A stretch of DNA of 47,593 nt from the NCBI GenBank assembly GCA_023091735.1, contig JALKBU010000333.1:1-47593 (forward strand), in the 5' to 3' direction. Shown one piece after another: positions 10,447 through 19,709 of this stretch. A model generated the notes under the pieces. It worked only from the letters and a program-made list of their open reading frames with translations. It was not told where the DNA came from and made no database searches. Position 1 is the stretch's first letter. The number at the start of each line of letters is the position of its first letter. The position numbers and the translations under genes are program-made. The stretch is from Trichomonas tenax (taxonomy: Eukaryota; Parabasalia; Trichomonadida; Trichomonadidae).

Positions 10447-11003
10447 CAACCATCGGGTTTGCGGGTCACTTTTTGTACGCTATTTAAGTTTTTTCCCCAT
10501 TGGGGAACCAAAAAAATCGTGGCCAAAGCCTCCGGCCACATGACAAACACAAATAAATGAACTAAAAATGCTGAACTTATCAAAAAGCAAAAATAGCATT
10601 GATTTATTACATTACAAGCAATAAAACTACAAAATCTCCGTTTTTGCTGCTTATGACTCTCAAATTCCCCAAAATCCTCATTTACTTCACTTTTACCCAA
10701 AATTGAGTCCCCCCAACTAAAAAATGTGTGGCGGGTATTCAATTTTATGTCACCTTTTGGGAAAATTGAGAGGAAAAATAGGGAAAGATGGGGATACGGA
10801 GAAAGGTATTTAGTTTTCTTTGAAATTGAAACTATAAATTCGCGGTGTATTTTCCCATCTAATGTATGATTCCCCACTGTAAAAAGTTGTCCCCATTTTC
10901 CAAAAACAAAAACACTTTTTATTGTAAAATTTAATTTATCCCCATTTGGTGATGCACATGGGGAAGACCCCCATATGGGAAATGGGGAAAAGCCCGATGG
11001 TTG
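10447..11003. repeat. G/C-run block with 11-bp inverted ends
   Basis: CAACCATCGGG at 10447-10457 is exactly inverted at 10993-11003. The 535 bases between are unusual: many runs of CCCC or GGGG with AT, including the palindromic CCCCATTGGGG at about 10496-10506, a GTGGCC...GGCCAC stem near 10519-10539, and CCCCCATATGGG near 10969-10980. A 187-codon minus-strand frame (10314-10877) crosses it but its product shows no recognisable domain and I treat it as fortuitous. A non-autonomous repeat family is the likeliest reading. Confidence 0.45.
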
Positions 11004-11805
11004 AAATGATGTTCTAGTAAAATTTTAAACAAGGAAAATGATTATTTAAATGATAAGGAATATATTATTTAAATAATGTCGATTTATTATTATTATCACG
11101 ATATATCAATTATGAAAAATAATGTTTTATTAGATAATACAATCATGAAAATGTATAAGCAGCACCATAAATTGTAAATCAGTTGATAATTCGATGTAAA
11201 TTGAAAGATTTGATGACTTTCATTTTCAATCAGAATCATTTTGCAGTGAAATATTGAGTAATATGAGACAAATATGTATGTGTCGCTGCACATGTATTAG
11301 CTGATGGATATTACGCAATATTCGTCGCGTTTAATTTCAGATCTCTGAAACGGTGTGTAGCGTTTGCTTGAGAATCGTATATTGGACTATAGAGTAGAAG
11401 CCAATTCATCTGGAATGGTATTCAACAAAAGCAAGAGGTGAAATACTTCTGCGCGAAATTTTCGATTTTTAACATGGCACTTTTAGGCTATGGGTGTGAA
11501 TGAAATGAGGAGAAATGACGGTCATTCAACTTTGGGCTTGATTTGAAGAGCTAAATTTAAATCGTATTTATTTCCTAAAAATTATTATTTCTGACGAATA
11601 AGTTTGTGCCACGATACTGACATTTAACTTTTTAATATGATATTCGATCCCTAACATTCAAAAACAACAATGGAGCGAGATACGAACAACTTTTATGCTC
11701 CAATGTTTTTGGCGAAAAAAACGGAAAAATAACTGACGTACCGCTCTGAGCGTTAATCACATTAGATTATGATCGAAAAGTTCCTTTATATGATATTCCA
11801 TTGTT
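11004..11805. other. Intergenic, nothing clear
   Basis: AT-rich, no supported gene. Confidence 0.35.
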
Positions 11806-12133
11806 GGGTATAATAAAGAGTCTCGAAAAAGAGACGTGTTTACATGGCAAATGTATTTCATTTTGACATGTAAAATTGGTTTGTTTATTAGTATACATTT
11901 TTTCATTATTTATAAGTTCAATTAAACTTGTTATAGCATCTGCAAATCTTATTAGAGAATCTATTAAACATATTAGAGAGTCTATCAAGCTTGTTATAGT
12001 TCATTTCAAGCTTGTTAGAGAGTATATCAAGCTTAATAGAACACCCTTTGTTAAAATGATAGACTTTACATGTCAAAACATATGTATAACTGTCATGCAA
12101 ACACGTTACTTTTCGTGACTCTTTATTATACCC
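11806..12133. mobile_element. 328-bp MITE-like element
   Basis: The ends are inverted copies about 69 bp long, 11806-11874 and 12065-12133. Both begin GGGTATAATAAAGAGTC and both end inwardly with TTTTGACATGTAAA, with a few mismatches and small indels between. The interior holds a 21-bp tandem array. No transposase is encoded. I could not define a convincing target-site duplication from the flanks. It looks like a non-autonomous DNA transposon. Confidence 0.7.
11911..12045. repeat. 21-bp tandem repeat array inside the MITE
   Basis: About six units with starts at 11908, 11929, 11950, 11971, 11992 and 12013 and a partial unit at 12034. The better copies resemble TGTTAGAGAGTATATCAAGCT. Being 21 bp, the repeat keeps frame and makes a 7-residue repeat (such as LIRESIK, HIRESIK) in a chance plus-strand frame. 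Confidence 0.75.
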
Positions 12134-13784
12134 TACACTGTAAGATGCAATATTAAAGAGAAAATATATGCTGTCATGTGTTTTGATAGATTTATCATAA
12201 AGAGAATACTTGAAAGTAACTTTTTTGAATGAAAATTTCCTAATTCTATATATAAAGTTGTGTAAATGATTCAATTCAACAACACATCGTTTGTTATAAC
12301 AATTCGGTTTTGACACTTGTCACTTTTTACGTCATTGTGGCATGTATAATTTACATCTTATTCTCTATATAAATATCATATTTTATATCCAAAACAATAT
12401 TTCTGATATTTACAATCCCCTAAAATAAAATAATATGTAAACAATTATATACAAAATTGTTTTCTGAAGGAAAAAATTATTTAAGGGTTTTGCACTTTAC
12501 AAATGGAGATGTTTGAATTCCGTTTCTAAATGTAGAAACTCCCTTAAGTCATAAAATGTACAACATCATTTTTAGAGCAATATCTTCCCGATTATTTCGA
12601 AAATTAGGGGCTAGCACTTTACAAATGTAAAATTTTCTGACCATTTTTATTGATAAAATATTAAGTTTACACAAAATACTTTCGGTTAGAGCAATTGAGA
12701 GAAAACATAAAACACTATTTAATTATTTGCTTTGCTTCATACTTCCAAAAAAATAGAACTTTACAAAATTGTTTTTTTTTACTTTTTGACGGGGTTTAAA
12801 AGCATTTTATGATATTCTAAATCGACAAAATGCATCTATTATACGTTTATCATCATACTGTCGTCTCAGATTTTGATTTTTCTTAAATCTAACAGTAATG
12901 ATATCCAAAAATCACCTTGTTTTGGCATGGTTTTCGCGCAGAAATGCATTATTTTTGCGTACAAAGGCTATTTTTAATAAAAGCTTCGAAAAGCTAGTCA
13001 GAGCTTCTAAAACAGGGGTTGGTGCGTTTACAAAACAAAGGGTGTGCTTTCGGTTGTTGTAAATAACCTTTAAATCGAGATTAACGCAGATATAGCATCT
13101 GCATGATCTGTATATCATTTCTACACGTTAAAGAATGATTTTTATTAGCTTTTCGAAAAACATTTAAAAGTGACAGCCATTGTTATAATTCATTGACTCA
13201 GTCACTTCGAGGCAGTCAATCATCAGACTCCAGCAAGTAATGGTGTGACATAGCTGTTGAAATTTGATCCTAATTTCACGTTTTTACAATCGATTTTACC
13301 AAAAATATCATCAAAACTTTAAACCAAAATCTACAAGCTACCCTAGTGTTACCACAAAGAAGCATGCGAGCTAAATGTTATGTAATTCACTCATAAATTT
13401 CTGACTCTTTGCAACGATATTATTTGAAGTTGAAAAAATACATATGTTATGAATCACACACTCCAGCACAATACTAGAATGAGCGTATTTTCACTAACAA
13501 TCTACGAAGCATAATTTTTAATATTGTTCTAAAATAAATATTAGATTTTTTACGAAATATTTAGTATGAATTATCATGAATTCATTATTTATGACTATAC
13601 ATCGCACTATTTACTACTTGCCAAATATTTAGTTTACATGTGGTTTACTTGTCAAATATTTGGTTTACAACAACCGAAAGCATATCGTAATCAAAGGTTA
13701 TTTTTTGAAGACCAAAATCGCAAGCTTATAAAATATTAATATATGTATTTAGATGGTGTATATTATAAAATTGAAAAGTTTACG
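12134..13784. other. Intergenic with scattered short repeats
   Basis: No supported gene. It contains GCACTTTACAAATG twice (12492-12505 and 12614-12627) and a 19-bp inverted pair, TGCTTTCGGTTGTTGTAAA at 13045-13063 and its complement at 13664-13682. Confidence 0.45.
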
Positions 13785-13789
13785 TCATT
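13785..13789 (+). promoter_or_regulatory. Trichomonad initiator (TCATT) of the TBC gene
   Basis: TCATT with A+1 at 13787, 23 bases before the ATG at 13810. A TTTTCGAAAG motif lies between. Confidence 0.5.
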
Positions 13790-13809
13790 TTTTTCGAAAG
13801 TTATAATTA

Positions 13810-14805
13810 ATGGATTCCCAAAAACGCGTGGATCGATTTGGTTGGTACACCGATGAGAACTACGTAATGTCGGCGGAAGAAAAGAAGCTCGCGGATGAAG
13901 AGTCAATCAAAGAGCACGCAAGGGAACAAAAATGGGCGGAAATGGTCAATAATTGGGATAACTGGATAACACATAAGAGGGATAAAGTTGCAAAAAGGAT
14001 CAAAAAGGGAATTCCTGACTCTTTTCGCTCCAAGGTTTGGAATTTATTAACAAATGCCGACGCATCGCTTAACGCAGCACCAGAAAATATTCAACAATTA
14101 TTAGAAAAACCAGAACTCGAAGTTTACAAAGCTATTGAAGCAGATATCGTTCGCACATTCCCGCAAACATCATTCTTCTCGAAGGACGAAAATATTCAAT
14201 CCTTGAAGCGAGTTCTATGTGCATACGCTCAAATAAATCAAGAACTCAGCTACAAATCAGGAATGTCTTATATCGCAGGTACATTTTTAATGTATCTTGA
14301 CGAAAACGCTGCACTTTGGGCATTTTATAATGTTCTCACTGGATTCCGTACGTTTCATAGAGACTTTTTCGCTGATGGACAGCCGCGTGTTTTGCTGGCA
14401 ACAAAAATGCTTGACGAGCTTGTGAAAGAAAAATACCCGAAAATTCATAAACATTTTCAAGAAATAGGATTAGGATACGACCTAATTGCCGCACAGTGGT
14501 TTGTTCCTGCTTTTCTCACTTTCCAATGGCCTGCAGAAATGATGTTACGATTATTCGACTTATTTTTGTTTTATGGTACTCGCGCGCTGTTAACATTCAC
14601 TTTGATCATATTTTCACACCACAAAGAACAATTTTTAACAGGTTCATTCGCTGATATTTTGTCAGTATTGTCAAATCCTGCTCAATCGAACAGAATGAAA
14701 GACTGGAGGTACTGCCTGAACAAAATTGACAAATTATGGATAAATAAAAAACGCTATCTCAATCTACTTAAAACATGCGGTGCTCCTCCAGAAAGATTGG
14801 AGTAG
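13810..14805 (+). CDS. TBC-domain Rab GTPase-activating protein
   Basis: 331 residues. TBC proteins speed GTP hydrolysis on Rab GTPases and so control vesicle traffic. The domain spans about residues 66-290: it opens with the KKGIPDSFRSKVWNLL block (66-80), carries the arginine-finger motif IEADIVRTFP (I109, D112, R115), and then the LCAYAQINQELSYKSGMSYIAG block (136-157). In the canonical form this second block reads Y-x-Q-G-M and supplies a glutamine finger; here it reads Y-K-S-G-M, so S150 replaces the glutamine. The arginine finger is kept. The protein is little more than the domain plus a charged 50-residue N terminus. The substrate Rab cannot be told. The start is supported by the initiator upstream. 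Confidence 0.93.
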   Translation: MDSQKRVDRFGWYTDENYVMSAEEKKLADEESIKEHAREQKWAEMVNNWDNWITHKRDKVAKRIKKGIPDSFRSKVWNLLTNADASLNAAPENIQQLLEKPELEVYKAIEADIVRTFPQTSFFSKDENIQSLKRVLCAYAQINQELSYKSGMSYIAGTFLMYLDENAALWAFYNVLTGFRTFHRDFFADGQPRVLLATKMLDELVKEKYPKIHKHFQEIGLGYDLIAAQWFVPAFLTFQWPAEMMLRLFDLFLFYGTRALLTFTLIIFSHHKEQFLTGSFADILSVLSNPAQSNRMKDWRYCLNKIDKLWINKKRYLNLLKTCGAPPERLE

Positions 14806-15091
14806 ATTGATTGCGCGGATTAAGTTGAAGTATGTTTATTTACTGTATTTGTTTCATATTATTTTATTTTCGAAAATTACGAAATCTGGAATTTTGTAAG
14901 TTAAAACCGGATGTTTTAGTTTCATTTTTATCAAATTCACTAAATGTCTCTTTCTATTTTTAAGTAATTCCAATTAGATTTTAGATAATTTAAAATCATA
15001 TATATATGCATTGATTTGATTCTTATAAAGACTAGAAATGATTATAAACATAGATAAAAGTGATTTTTATACAAACAAAATAAGTGATTAA

Positions 15092-17611
15092 TTAATCACT
15101 TAAATAATCAATATCATATTTAATCTTCTTTTTGTAAACTTTTTGTTTCTCTTTAGATATTGGTGAACTCAGGACTGGTGAATTTGGATTCTCTTCAGAA
15201 ATCGCTGTTGAAGAAGCACGTGTTGATCTTCTCGATGAAGTTCTTCTTCTTGCTTTTGCCATTGATGATTTTGCAGATTCATAAGTTACTGGTTGCAATG
15301 GTATTGTAAAAGGTGTATCTGGTTCATAATACAAAATATTCATTGAAGGACTTTGATAAACATTAGATCCTTCCACGAATATTTCTTCCGTTGGACATGT
15401 TGCTGATTCTGGGCGATCTTCTTTGTTCTGGAAAGGAAGAGGAAGATTGAGAATTGATGATGCTCCTGAATGGATTTTCATTTCACTGGATTTAGATCTC
15501 AAGAATCTCTTAAATTCATAATTTTCATCAATAAGTGTCGCCATGATTTCAGGATGGACATCGAAAGGAAGCAAAGGTTCAATTATTTTGTTCTTTGTCC
15601 TATTTAACATTACTGATTGAAGTAATGTCATCTGTTGTGTTGAATATCTTTCAATCAGAGCAATTGCTTCTTCGGTGTTGAACTTTCCTGATGTCAAACG
15701 CCTGGCATCTCTTATTGGATAAATCATATCAATAATCGATGGATTTTTTAGCGCAGCATTAATTAAATTTTGAAGCTGATCAAGCGAATTTGGATAATTG
15801 CCATCAACTCTTAGCTTCTTTAGAGATTTTGCGTGTTTGACAGCTGAACACAGGAATGGGAACGATTCTGGTCCAATGTTATTATCAGAAATATCAAGAT
15901 TTTCGATATTTGATTCGTGCAAAGATTTGATTAAAGGAAGAAGTTGATTTCTAAGCTGATGATTCAAATCTCCTTTGATTATAATTGTTTTAAGACCAGG
16001 AATTTCGCAAAGCTTCGTCAAAGAATCCTTAATTCCGCGATCTTCGAAATTGAAGTTATTTGATAATGAGATTTCTTCAAAGCCAACTGAATTTTTCATG
16101 AAAGAAACAATATTTTCGATATCTTCTGCTTCGATGCTATTTAGATCGAGATGTAATGCTCTCCACTTGCTGACTGGTGCAGTGAGAAGAAGAGATAGCA
16201 AATTAACTAATTTCTTGCCATTGAGATGCAATCCATTCAACATAATCTTGAATGATTGAAGATTTTCATTCTCTTGGATGACTGAAAACAAGTTTTTAAC
16301 ATTTTCAAGAGAAAGCTGAGTGTTTGAGACATCCAATATATTGAGTTTCTTTGATTTTTGAACATAATCAATTAACGCATCATAGAATTCGTGAGACATC
16401 TGGAAATCCGATAAATAAAGTTCCTGCAAATCTTTGTTCGAATCAACTAAAAATCTTATAATTTTTGTTCTCTCTGATGCATTACCGCTTATATCAAGTG
16501 TAACAAGAGAATTTGCATTTACAAGATATTGAAGGAAGGCATCAATTGATTTATGATCAAAAACTGCTTCACGAAGTTTTAATACTTTGATGAAATGGAA
16601 ATTTGTGTTTTCATTCATTGCATTTATAATAGACATCAACGATTCTTTTGTAATATCACATTCAGACAATCCTAGATGAAGTACTGGTGATTCCTGCTTT
16701 TGTATTATAGGAACTAAACTGTCGAAATCTTTCATTTTGTTTTTGCTTAAATCGAGATAATAAAACTGAAGATCGCTGTCTTCCTCCTCTTCGAAAGCTA
16801 TTTCTATTTCTTTGAGACCATTGGCGATTGAACAATCTTCGAAATGAATGAACTTAAATGGACATCCTTTAGACACAGAGTCAGTTAAAGCTTTTAATAT
16901 ATTAGGACATGGAAATATCTTACAACAGAGTCCAGAACAATAATGAGTGAATCTCAATGTCGTGAAAATCGATTCAAAACCAGCACCTTCTTCATTGGAA
17001 ATGTATTCCAAAGGCAATTCAGTTAAATTAAAGAAATTATTTCCTGAAAGTAAAAGTGAATGCATGTACCTCACAACTTCGTGTCTGTACCCTGTTTTCT
17101 TTGCTGTTGCATATCCAGCGTACATAAATTGGAATAATTGCGTTGGAGAAAGTTGAAGAGAAATTGTGGGGAATAATGAATAGTCGTCGGCTCTGATATC
17201 AAAAACATCATCAATTTTCAGCTTTTGGTATGAAATTTGAAAATCTCGATAAACAAGTTGCGCGAATCTTAAACATCCTTTTCCAGTAAGCGTTACTTTT
17301 TCTTCTGTAGTCTTTATAACAACGAATGGTGGTGACTCTGAGTACCACATCATAACAATTTTCGAAATATGAAATCGAGAATGTCGTATTGGACGTCCTT
17401 TTCTGTCTTTTGAGTACAGAGCGATGTAATGTGGGGATAGAACGCAAATATCGTCGCGTCTTGTTTGTTTGTTGATGCGAGAATCTGTTCTAAATGCAAA
17501 ATGCAGTGGAATTTCGTTGTCTTTGAACGATTCAAGGATGCAGGTTCTCTCTGTTTCTGTGAAAGAGCTCGGAACTCCGTTTTCTCCAATGATTTGAAAA
17601 CCTCCTTGCAT
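15092..17611 (-). CDS. Leucine-rich-repeat protein, CARMIL-like architecture
   Basis: 839 residues from the ATG at 17611. About 20-125 looks like a PH-like beta-rich module (ICVLSPHYIALYSKDRKGRP near 55-74), followed by a long RI-type leucine-rich-repeat region (about 225-640) with repeated L-x-x-L-D-I-S-x-N and L-D-L-S-x-N blocks (YLDLSKNKM, LDISGN, LDVSNTQL, LDISDNNIG). A helical segment follows (about 650-710), then a low-complexity tail rich in Ser, Arg and Lys (about 770-839). PH plus LRR plus helical segment is the order seen in CARMIL proteins, which bind actin capping protein at membranes, but I cannot find their capping-protein-binding motif here. Function is therefore open: actin regulation or a general LRR scaffold. 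A TCATA initiator (minus, 17638-17634) lies 25 bases before the ATG. The frame also reads through an upstream TTG, not used. Confidence 0.85.
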   Translation of the reverse strand: MQGGFQIIGENGVPSSFTETERTCILESFKDNEIPLHFAFRTDSRINKQTRRDDICVLSPHYIALYSKDRKGRPIRHSRFHISKIVMMWYSESPPFVVIKTTEEKVTLTGKGCLRFAQLVYRDFQISYQKLKIDDVFDIRADDYSLFPTISLQLSPTQLFQFMYAGYATAKKTGYRHEVVRYMHSLLLSGNNFFNLTELPLEYISNEEGAGFESIFTTLRFTHYCSGLCCKIFPCPNILKALTDSVSKGCPFKFIHFEDCSIANGLKEIEIAFEEEEDSDLQFYYLDLSKNKMKDFDSLVPIIQKQESPVLHLGLSECDITKESLMSIINAMNENTNFHFIKVLKLREAVFDHKSIDAFLQYLVNANSLVTLDISGNASERTKIIRFLVDSNKDLQELYLSDFQMSHEFYDALIDYVQKSKKLNILDVSNTQLSLENVKNLFSVIQENENLQSFKIMLNGLHLNGKKLVNLLSLLLTAPVSKWRALHLDLNSIEAEDIENIVSFMKNSVGFEEISLSNNFNFEDRGIKDSLTKLCEIPGLKTIIIKGDLNHQLRNQLLPLIKSLHESNIENLDISDNNIGPESFPFLCSAVKHAKSLKKLRVDGNYPNSLDQLQNLINAALKNPSIIDMIYPIRDARRLTSGKFNTEEAIALIERYSTQQMTLLQSVMLNRTKNKIIEPLLPFDVHPEIMATLIDENYEFKRFLRSKSSEMKIHSGASSILNLPLPFQNKEDRPESATCPTEEIFVEGSNVYQSPSMNILYYEPDTPFTIPLQPVTYESAKSSMAKARRRTSSRRSTRASSTAISEENPNSPVLSSPISKEKQKVYKKKIKYDIDYLSD

Positions 17612-17633
17612 CAAATAAAATTCTTTAAAGTTT

Positions 17634-17638
17634 TATGA
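17634..17638 (-). promoter_or_regulatory. Trichomonad initiator (TCATA) of the LRR gene
   Basis: TCATA on the minus strand, A+1 at 17636, 25 bases before the ATG at 17611. Fits TCA-pyrimidine-A/T, at the long end of usual spacing. Confidence 0.4.
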
Positions 17639-17822
17639 CTTCAAAATTTAAATCATATATTCTACTACGTGAAGTAAATCTATCATTTAAATTTAACAAC
17701 AATTCTAATTTTTGACATAAAGTGTTTACATGTCAATTTTGATCTAACTATAGCCTTCAAAAAAATCGTGGAAAAGTCTCTTTCCATTTCTGTTCTAACT
17801 ATCTTCCTGACATTTGCGAGGC

Positions 17823-17838
17823 TAGCGCCTAGGCGCTA
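17823..17838. promoter_or_regulatory. GC-rich 16-base perfect palindrome
   Basis: TAGCGCCTAGGCGCTA is a perfect palindrome and the most GC-rich short site in its AT-rich surroundings. It ends 42 bases before the ATG of the tyrosine-recombinase fragment. An operator or recombinase site is possible; nothing proves it. Confidence 0.45.
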
Positions 17839-17879
17839 TTTAATGCCTTCAATTTTTCAAATGTACAAATTAAATTAAA

Positions 17880-18254
17880 ATGTCCCTTGAGTTTGACGCC
17901 TTAGTGAGATTTTCGCAAGACATTGAAAAACACCGAGTATCAGATGCGACAAGACTAACATATGACAAGCTAATACATAATTATGAACAAGTTATCAGTA
18001 AAATACCAGGAGCTCCCCCTCCATTCCCCATTACTAATAAATCTTTGAGGGCTTTCATTGAATATTACCGATTAACGCATCCTTGTACTACATATAGTTA
18101 CTTGAAATTACATGTTGCAGCTGCTCGTGATTCCATGAAAGTACATAATTTAAATGATTTCACTCGAACACAAAATTTCGAGTCTTATCTTTCTGGATTA
18201 GCACGTTTAATGTTTGGCGATTCTAGACCAAAAATGCCAGTATATTTTTTTTGA
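17880..18254 (+). pseudogene. Tyrosine recombinase fragment, core-binding domain only
   Basis: 124 residues resembling the N-terminal SAM-like core-binding domain of tyrosine recombinases: a helical arrangement starting TRLTYDKLIHNYEQVI (about 24-39), then PPFPITNKSLRAFIEYYRL (about 47-65), a helix around TYSYLKLHVAAARDSM (about 71-86), and a terminal SYLSGLARLMFGDSRPKMP (about 102-120) just where the linker to the catalytic domain begins. The frame then stops after two Phe at a T-rich tract. The catalytic domain (R-H-x-x-R and the nucleophile Tyr) is not found in any frame downstream. Trichomonads are known to carry tyrosine-recombinase mobile elements, so a truncated copy is likely. A short stand-alone DNA-binding protein is the alternative. 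Confidence 0.6.
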
Positions 18255-18949
18255 TCTGAATTTTTTTTTGAATGCATAGGAATTATGATTTATAAAATAC
18301 TAAAGTCACATTGTTTACTTCTTATGATGATGGGAATTCACAGCTCAATCAAGAGTATGATTTCTGAGGATTTGGAAAACTTATTTCTATTGCAAAAAAA
18401 TTATAGATATTAAAATGTTTTACTCATGTTTGAGTTACAGAATCAGGAAATATAAAAGGTACTATCAGTACATTATATTGTTTTGCGTGTCAACGAGCCA
18501 AAGTGTAAAGTGTCGGATTGTCAGATCTTGAAAAACTCTTTGTTCATTGCAGGCTCTTGTTGCATTCCAAACCTAAGAAAACCAAGAAACTCGGTCGAAA
18601 TTATTCCGTCTTGCACGGTAAATATGAATTATAAACAAATAATTTGAAGGAAAAAAATAAAAATTTAGTAAAAAACGAATTTTACAAAGAATATAAAGAT
18701 CGAATTGAGAATATAAATAATATAAATCAATATATAAAATGAAAGTAACATGAAAACATTATCTAATTCATGATTCATAATTAATTATGAATTTAATGAT
18801 ATATTAATAATTATGAGAATAAGTAATAATATGAAAATAATCTTGTAATGAAAAAGGTATCTGTGAAAAAATAAAAAATAGAAAAAAATAATAATTTATT
18901 AATATCAAAAGTGAAAATGTAATGTGTATTAAAAATTGAATCAATAAGT

Positions 18950-19100
18950 GGGTTCTTGTTAGGGCCTGGTTTGGCCACTCGAGGGCTTTGGAAGTCTCAG
19001 GCCGACCTCGCCATGCATCCAATCATGCTTCTGTTGAATAGGCATCTGGATGCATCTCTGCTAGATCACCAGGTCATCCTTCACTATAAGGCCACAACTA
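18950..19100. other. Higher-GC insert within the element
   Basis: Composition changes sharply from its AT-rich surroundings. On the minus strand a short frame reads DAWRGRPETSKALEWPNQAL and continues upstream past one stop, so this could be the end of a decayed gene carried by the element. I cannot name it. Confidence 0.35.
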
Positions 19101-19308
19101 CTCATAATGAAGTTTTCTTTGGCTTCCAACATTGAGTTCAATCCATTTCAACCTATTGACACTTTTCCATTTTTCCTGCACAAACATGTCACTTTCCTTT
19201 ATTTTGACATCCTGACTTTACATATCAAAAATAAGTTACATGTCAGAAAAGCACGTTGTTCTATTTTGTCCCAGTCCCGAAATTAGAGGGGAAGCGGAAT
19301 TTCAAGTA

Positions 19309-19447
19309 CCACCCATCTCGAATTCATTAAATATATGCTTTATAACAGGTGCCACCCATCTTCAATTCATTAAATTTGTGCTTTATAATAGATGCCGCCT
19401 ATCTCGAATTTATCAAATATATGCTTTATAATAGTTGCCACCCATCA
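19309..19447. repeat. 43-bp tandem repeat, three units plus a partial
   Basis: Units begin at 19309, 19352 and 19395, with a partial at 19438, each starting CCACCCATC or a one- or two-base variant and containing TTCATTAAAT and TGCTTTATAA. The period is exactly 43 for all three intervals. Confidence 0.8.
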
Positions 19448-19709
19448 TAAAAATGTTTAAATTATCATATTTATTCATATATCTTAGCCATAAATTTCAA
19501 TATGATATTTTCCCTTTTTTATTTTTTTGACAATTTTCATTTTACATGAAACGTCACATTTTCATAAAATATGACAATCTGACACCTTACACTTTGGCTC
19601 GCTGCCAAGCAAAACAATATATCTATTCAAAAAGAAAATCTTCAAGAAATATCCATATCAATATAAATAAATATTTTGGTTTCAAGTAATTGAATGAAGA
19701 AATAATAGT

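Larger units (their letters stand above)
18474..19621. mobile_element. 1148-bp element with 53-bp terminal inverted repeats
   Basis: Left end 18474-18526 and right end 19569-19621 are inverted copies matching at about 46 of 53 positions. Both read inward TATATTGTTTTGC, then CGAGCCAAAGTGTAA, then GATTGTCA. Inside are a block of higher GC (about 18950-19100) and a 43-bp tandem array near the right end. No transposase frame of useful length is present. Non-autonomous DNA transposon is the best reading. Direct target duplications are unclear because both flanks are TA-rich. Confidence 0.75.

Noticed and set aside
10314..10877. 187-codon minus-strand frame
   Set aside because: It crosses a repeat-like G/C-run block, the product shows no domain or even codon pattern, and no initiator is found.
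11876..12316. Two opposed frames with 7-residue repeats
   Set aside because: They arise from the 21-bp tandem array inside the MITE.
19309..19447. CRISPR-like array
   Set aside because: The units abut with no unique spacers; it is a simple 43-bp tandem repeat in eukaryotic DNA.
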